A DNA stretch of 64,000 bases from Epiperipatus broadwayi (taxonomy: Eukaryota > Onychophora > Udeonychophora > Euonychophora > Peripatidae): positions 10,435,100 to 10,499,099 of the forward strand of contig JAQFVV010000022.1 of NCBI GenBank assembly GCA_028023455.1, written 5' to 3'. Positions 58,425 through 64,000 of the stretch are shown here, piece by piece. The stretch's first letter is position 1. The number at the start of each line of letters is the position of its first letter. Both the position numbers and the translations under genes were made by a program. The notes under the pieces were generated by a model, which had not been told where the DNA came from, made no database searches, and worked only from the letters and a program-made list of their open reading frames with translations.

Positions 58425-58565
58425 CTGAACAATGATAAAGATATGTGTAAGAGAATGTGATCTAGGTCAACTGATGAGTGCTGGTTCAGCACAAAATGTG
58501 CATCTTGGGGATCAAACATCTTTTTCACATGACTTTAGTCATGTATTTGTAATTACATCCTTCCA
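58425..58565 (+). mobile_element. Hammerhead-bearing repeat, family 2, copy 4
   Basis: It contains aatgataaagatatgtg, then the family 2 hammerhead and the tttttcacatgactttagtcatg block, which forms its own short hairpin. The ends are undefined. It reads through a short open frame (58432-58620) that I do not consider a gene. Confidence 0.6.
58456..58515 (+). ncRNA. Hammerhead ribozyme, one core change (family 2, copy 4)
   Basis: Stem I has TCAA with TTGG and an outer GATC with GATC across an internal loop. CTGATGA (58471-58477) is intact. Stem II GTGCTG/CAGCAC around GTT is perfect, with the canonical G-C pair at its base. Stem III is ATG-TG-CAT, and the triplet is ATC. Only the first base of GAAA is wrong (AAAA), which one CpG-to-CpA step would explain. 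Family 2 stem III differs in both strands from other copies (ATA/TAT), so pairing has been conserved. Confidence 0.65.
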
Positions 58566-58599
58566 CAAAGTATTAAAAGTGGATAGAAACCAGTCCCTA

Positions 58600-58675
58600 T
58601 CTTGTGTGAGAATGGTCTAGTGATTATTACACTACAGAAATGTTGAAACTGGTTTGAATTTAACAAAAATAGTTA
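58600..58675 (+). repeat. tRNA-Glu-like SINE remnant
   Basis: The sequence gaatggtctagtgattatta at about 58605-58624 resembles the A-box region of tRNA-Glu (TGGTCTAGTGGTTAGGAT), and 30 bp later aactggtttgaatttaac resembles a B box. A shorter relative lies at about 58243-58262 (gtgagagtggtgtagtgaaaa). Too degraded to be a tRNA gene. Confidence 0.4.
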
Positions 58676-59112
58676 ACTGAACATTGATGTAGATGGCAAC
58701 ACTATCATGAAGCAAACTAAAGTAATATATACAGACCTCTGGGTCTTAGGAGTCCTTTTGTTTAAATTATAAGAGACATCTTGAAATTTTGGGTAGGGGC
58801 CCCAAAATTCTAGTTATGCTATTGCTAATTAATCTGTATTTTCTGATAACTAACAAATATTATAATGCATATTGTACAATAATTTCAAAATTATATTAAC
58901 ACCTAATTAAAAAAAAGGGTAGTTATACAATAATGGTAACAATTTCTGTACAGTTACAACAAATCAATTGACACATTCAGTGATTATCACTTTAAAATAA
59001 TTTATTTTATTGAAATTATTTTTCTTTCTTCATTTTAAAAAGCACTTAATATTCTTTTGCAGGAGTTATTTTTCATTATTAAATTTGAGTTGAGAAAAGC
59101 TCTTCTAGGTAC
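58676..59112. other. AT-rich region without recognised gene
   Basis: No supportable feature. Confidence 0.4.
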
Positions 59113-59155
59113 AAAACTCTACTGTATGGAGAGTTTTGCCTTGTCTAATGCACTT
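59113..59155. repeat. Family 1 terminal fragment, palindromic
   Basis: The segment actgtatggagagttttgcctt matches the 3' end of family 1 (copy A: actatatggagagtttttgcctg). Its left side, caaaactct, is the inverted complement of agagttttg, so it looks like the two inverted termini of a family 1 element joined with the middle lost. Confidence 0.5.
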
Positions 59156-61644
59156 GTTATAAGACCATTGATACGACCCAAGTAAACATTATAGACAACA
59201 CTTTTTTTTTTACAATTATAGCAAAACTAAACACGATTTCTTATTGGTCTTCTGCATTAAAATGTAATTGTGATTGTAGAAACTTATTTAAAGTTTATAT
59301 ATAATTTATTATTTGACATAAAAAAAAAATTCCTCATGAAGAAAAACATCATTTATGGATTTTTTTTTCACATTCTATTTTTCGTTTTATTCTTATCCTC
59401 TCCCTCCGTTTCTCATTCACTCTTTTTTTAAATTGAGTAGTGCTTCATACAAAAATCTGTGTGAACTCATTTACATTTTAGCTTTAATACAATCAATGAT
59501 TCCACACAAAGACCTTAGAGAAAACAATGAATCAGAAAAGATAACGAATGGACAGTTGGCTGATTTTTGAAGAGATTTTATGCAGGTAATATTACTTTTG
59601 GTCATCTTCTGCAAAAAAAAAAAAAAATAGTTCTTCACATCCCTCCTCTTGCTCCATTCTCTTACCTTTTCTGACTTATTAAATCCTTTTTTTCATTCTG
59701 GAGTGGAAGTTAAAATGAAAGTTTTGTCCATTAGTTAGTTACTCTCGAGAATTGTGGGAAGTATTGCTGAATACCTATCCTATGATTCATCACGTGCCTG
59801 CCCAGGAATATGTATAATCTATAACAATTTTTGAATTCTTTTGGCAAGACAATGTAAAAATGACGTGAATGTATTTTTATTAAAGAAATCCCTAAAAGTA
59901 AATTTAGATTGAGCAAATCTGTTTTTAAAAGCTCATTATTCTCTATGAGATTTGTTATTAAAAAGTGATTGTTTCTAGAGCATAAATGTTTATATCAGTT
60001 TTTTTTTTTGTTATAATGAATTTTTATCCCCCTTTTTAAAAAAAACTGTCAGAGGGGGGGGGGGGGAGTAGATATTTTTATAAGATTGTCAATATTTAAA
60101 AGAAATTTCAATTATTTAATAGCAATATTAATTTTATCTTTATATTGTCAAATCTAGGATTTAAAAAAAAAAAATTTCTTTATCCAATTAAGGAAAGCGT
60201 TCAATAGAAATTTTCAGATATCCCTAAATTATTTTCTATTAATTTGAAGAACTTTAAAGCTTTACTGCACTTTTCATTACCATCTAAAACTACTTTCTAA
60301 TATTGACCAATTACAGAGCTTGAATAAAATAGTCGGAACTGATAATCAATCATTTACAAATTCTATTGTATGTTTTTTTCTTTATATATTATTGGCAATC
60401 AGCATTACGTAATACTGCCACAAGCTGGGTTACACTCAAGTAAGCAATAAAATGTTAGTATGGTTATATTTTATTAGTCACTACTATCATAAACTTAGTT
60501 AAACTATGTGATCAACACTATCTTTTGACCATTAATGACCAACATTCTTGGCTTTAACCCTATTAATCAAGATATTTGTATAATTTCACAAACATACTTT
60601 AGTGGATTTCTAATTCTACTTTCAATTTAGTACTAGCTAAACTGAATTTGTAAATATTGTATATATTATTTTATAATGAAACTATATAGTTTTATGATGC
60701 ACAACGATTTTGTTAAGTTTGTTTATTAACACTCTAAATTGTTTGAAGAATCTATATATTGCTCAATTAAAAATCTTGAGAGTGTTTTAGGTTTGTAATA
60801 AGAGTAATAGACTGAAGAACTAAAGACTCCTGAATCATTTCTCAGCTGTAAAATGAAAAAATATCAAAAATGGAAATTAATGAAGTTCTTTATGCTGCTC
60901 TTTTATATAAATTATAATACATAATAAAAAAAATCATATGCAATAGCTATATAAATATATTAAATATAAATTATACATTCTTCAAATCATTTTGTACCCT
61001 TTTCAAATATTAAGCATCTATTTTAATGGAGGTGATTTGTGTATCACTTAAATCCTCCAATGTTAATATGATCCCTTAGCAACCTACCATACAAATATTT
61101 TCTAATAATAAATTAAAAAGTAAAACATGCAATTAATTTTAATAAATAATTATTTAAAACTGAATTTTAATTTTAGTAAACACCATCTGCTATCCTTAAT
61201 TTCAGATTATAATTCTGCATTATCTATATATATTATTAGACTGTCAAAATGAGCAATTTAATATGTAAATTACATCACTTTTTTTAAAACTTGTTTACTA
61301 TTGAACAAATTAATATAAACAAGTTTTGTACATATTATATTTTTATACAATATTTCAATTATTTACTATAATCCTTGTCTAGGCACAAACTACAATGATA
61401 TTTCAGAAATTTGTTTGAAACACAAAAACAAAATATATAAATCAAAACACACCAAAAATATATCTAATACAAAATAAATATGTAAAAAATAATGCTTTTC
61501 AAGTTTTTTTAAAAAAATTTTAAATAGAGAAAAATCATTAACATTATAAAATGAACTTTTCTTATGATTGACGTAATTTTATAAAAATTGGACTTAAATT
61601 TTATATATATTAAAAGTAAATTTTATAAAATTCAAATCAGTTTT
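59156..61644. other. AT-rich region without recognised gene
   Basis: No gene is supported. A 15-base G run near 60053 and several A and T runs occur. The small frames at 59355-59570 and 59731-59916 have no motif. Confidence 0.45.
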
Positions 61645-61659
61645 TAAAAATAATATTTT

Positions 61660-61756
61660 TTTTTTCTCTCATGTATCAAAGCATCAGCCAGGAAGGGAAC
61701 CCGCAAACCCGGGACAACTGCTTGTAAGGCAGCTGTGCTGACCACTAATGCTTGAC
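61660..61756 (-). mobile_element. tRNA-derived SINE, SINE-1 copy
   Basis: The minus strand reads gtcaagcattag, TGGTCAGCACAGCTGCCTTACAAGCAG in the A-box and anticodon-arm region, gggtttgcgggttccc, TGGCTGATGCTTTGATACATGAG and a poly-A tail. The 15-bp direct repeat taaaaataatatttt flanks it exactly (61645-61659 and 61757-61771). With the copies at 9.7 and 52.4 kb it defines a SINE of about 95-105 bp whose two ends can pair like an acceptor stem. A 120-codon minus-strand frame across it (61644-62006) is chance. Confidence 0.85.
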
Positions 61757-61771
61757 TAAAAATAATATTTT

Positions 61772-64000
61772 GTTGTAATGTTGAGGGTATTTCTTGATTT
61801 AAAATTAAAAAAAAAAACCATTTAAATTGTGAAAAATATATTTTTAGATATTTATTTGTATATATATGGTTTTGACGTAATTTTGATTTGTATATATTTT
61901 TTATTTTGTTTTCATTTAAATTTCTGAAATATCTTAGTAAATTTGTGCAATGAAAAAAATTATAGTAAATAACGATATTCGAATCTTGTACAAAAAATAA
62001 TCCCATTAAATTAATTCAATAATAAACTAGTTTAGAAAAGAAAAAGGTGTGATATAAATTATATATTATTTCTGAAGTTGAACTAAGGTCAAAAGAAAAA
62101 AAAGTTTGAAAGTGCACATTATGATTATCTATTTAAAAGGTGGCATAGGGCATTTTTTACACTTTTTTTTTTAAACAAAGTCAAGGGAATTTTTTGTGCC
62201 AGTTCTGTAAAGTTTATTTTTAAAAAAGATGATTTTCTTTCATATACTTTTTCATATCCTTAACAAATTGTCTAATTTCTTAATGTAAATAGGAAAACAT
62301 CTTTAATTAATGTTTTTTTATTCTTGATTCCCATTTGTTTAATACAAGAAATTCTCACATTTCAGTTTGTAAATGCTGATAAGAGAGAGAATTTTAATAT
62401 CTATCAAGGCATTAATCAAGTAAAAAAAAATTTCAAACAAATGTCATTTTAATTAGCACTCTCATTTTAAATTTTTAAAAATTGATGTTTATTTTATTTG
62501 AGTGTAATTTTTTTCTTTAGACAATTTCAACAAAAATAGTATTTGTTTTAAATTAAATAGCATTCTCATTAAAAAACAAAAATAATTAAACTATTTAAAA
62601 TTTTATTAAACAATACCTTTCAATCCACACTTATATATATTGTCATGTTTAAAATTGACCACTCAATTACCCATCTTAAAATGTGTATATATCTTAAGTC
62701 ATCTACCTTAATGGTCAATATTTATCATATTTGTTATTTTGGTAACACATTCTAAATATCTTATAGTTAGAAATTTCATTTTGACTAAAGACATTTCAGA
62801 CTGGACATTTTTTGACTGAGATGAAAGACGAATCAATAAGTTATTCTGTTCACATTAGTCTATTACTTACCACTAATCTTAGTATGGGCATTAAAATAAT
62901 TATATCCAAATAGACTTCAAGCAGCATAAATTTTAATCCTTATAATATGGTATCACAAAAAATATGCACAAAGTCTATAATTCCAATAGCATGTACATCA
63001 ATGATAATTTAAAAATAAGATCAAAATATATTTATCCATATGCCATATTAAATATGTAATTAATATTGATTCTCAACTCTATACAACATAAAAGCAAAAA
63101 AATATTTAATTCTTTATTGAAAATTTATTTTTAATATAAATCAAAATGGATAACAGAAGCTTTTAGTGTTGAAATTAAAAGGAAAAGCATATAGTCAGCA
63201 ATTAATATTTATAACATATTTTATAAAGAAATGAAACTTAGACTTAAACTGTATGAATTCACAACTGCATATAAGATTTGGAAGCAAAAATTTTTGATTA
63301 TATGCTAAACATTCATTCTCAAAAATATCACCAGAAAATGTTTAGCAGCATAATAGTTACTTTTATGTTGGTCCATAATTTCTGAAACAATGTATAAAGA
63401 AGACTACCTCATATAAATGTAAAATTTTGTCATAATCATAAGTAATAAATATAATTTCTTTTTCATTAAATTCATTTTTTAAAGTAATATTCACTACAGT
63501 AATAAATTGGATAACAATTTATGTACCAATCACTTTTGGGTACCATCTTCACTTAGAAATGCAAAAAAAGTTTCTAAAACAGGCAAATATAAGTAGGTCA
63601 TGAATGTTTTATTAATTTTTTTTTTTTTTTAAACAATTTTCATTACATAATGAATTAAAAGAGTACATATTTTTTTAAGCAGTTTATTGGGCATCTTGAC
63701 TAGGCTCGTTTTATTATCATTAACCTTTTTTTCCACTTAGAATTGCCTTTTTTATATAATTAAATAATCATAAGTAATGAGTTCAAACTTATTTATTTGG
63801 TGATTATTTTTTTAAAGAATGTTTACTAATAAGTTCTCTTTAAATTAAAAAATATATTAACCTTCATTTTTAATTTTTTTTTTTCATTTTATGGTTATGA
63901 TTTAGAAATTTCATAAATTCATGAAGAGATTTAAACCTATATTTAAGAGATAATGGGTACAACCTGTACCCTTTTTTATTTTGAGAAACAATGTGTCAAT
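61772..64000. other. AT-rich region without recognised gene
   Basis: Low-complexity AT-rich sequence without any supportable gene, repeat copy or structured RNA. Confidence 0.45.

Noticed and set aside
61644-62006. 120-codon minus-strand frame
   Set aside because: It reads through a SINE and AT-rich flank; no conserved domain.
1-64000. CRISPR arrays, operons, bacterial promoters or terminators
   Set aside because: No regularly spaced repeats and no prokaryotic gene organisation; the window is eukaryotic.

Overview
This window looks like non-coding, repeat-rich DNA from an invertebrate animal nuclear genome. It is strongly A+T-rich (about three quarters by eye). It has no bacterial-style gene packing, operons or ribosome binding sites, and I found no intact host gene. 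The recognisable content is decayed transposable elements: RTE/BovB-type LINEs (the group that gave rise to craniofacial development protein 2), a Penelope-like element with a GIY-YIG domain, fragments of at least two other LINE families, tRNA-derived SINEs, and non-autonomous hAT-like and pogo/Tigger-like DNA transposons. The phylum cannot be fixed from this. CpG sites that decay to CA or TG in several repeats suggest a genome with CpG methylation.

Layout. 1-2.8 kb: AT-rich sequence with a trinucleotide-like tract. 2.8-6.8 kb: a small ribozyme-bearing repeat, then a degenerate RTE copy carrying a nested second copy of that repeat. 7.7-9.8 kb: a palindromic element, a cluster of repeated segments with a possible transposase remnant, and a SINE. 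14.3 kb: a short GC-rich island that could be an exon. 14.7-15.7 kb: a TA-flanked pogo-like element. 16.5-18.1 kb: a second ribozyme-bearing repeat and a tiny RTE derivative made of 5' and 3' ends only. 20.9-21.7 kb: a 5'-truncated LINE. 22.2-26.5 kb: an RTE copy interrupted by a hAT-like element. 27.8-28.5 kb: a fold-back element. 29.1-32.4 kb: the best-preserved RTE copy, with a 12-bp target-site duplication. 35.0-35.7 kb: two ribozyme repeats head to head. 39.3-40.7 kb: the Penelope-like element, followed by a ribozyme repeat. 42.7-45.9 kb: an RTE copy on the minus strand with an anomalous homopolymer-rich segment. 48-62 kb: sparse repeats and SINEs. The rest is AT-rich sequence with no recognised gene.

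Most interesting content. Two separate dispersed repeat families contain sequences that fold as type I hammerhead self-cleaving ribozymes with a very short stem III, the form known from Penelope-like elements and retrozymes. Family 1 occurs at about 2.8, 6.1, 35.1, 35.5 and 53.7 kb. Family 2 occurs at about 16.6, 40.9, 48.8 and 58.5 kb. Between copies, changes in stems II and III keep the pairing, and loss of the family 2 catalytic G can be explained by CpG decay. Two family 1 copies have clear 9-10 bp target-site duplications and share the same ends, which defines a mobile element of about 350 bp. These could be retrozyme-like elements moved by the Penelope-type or RTE-type machinery also present here.
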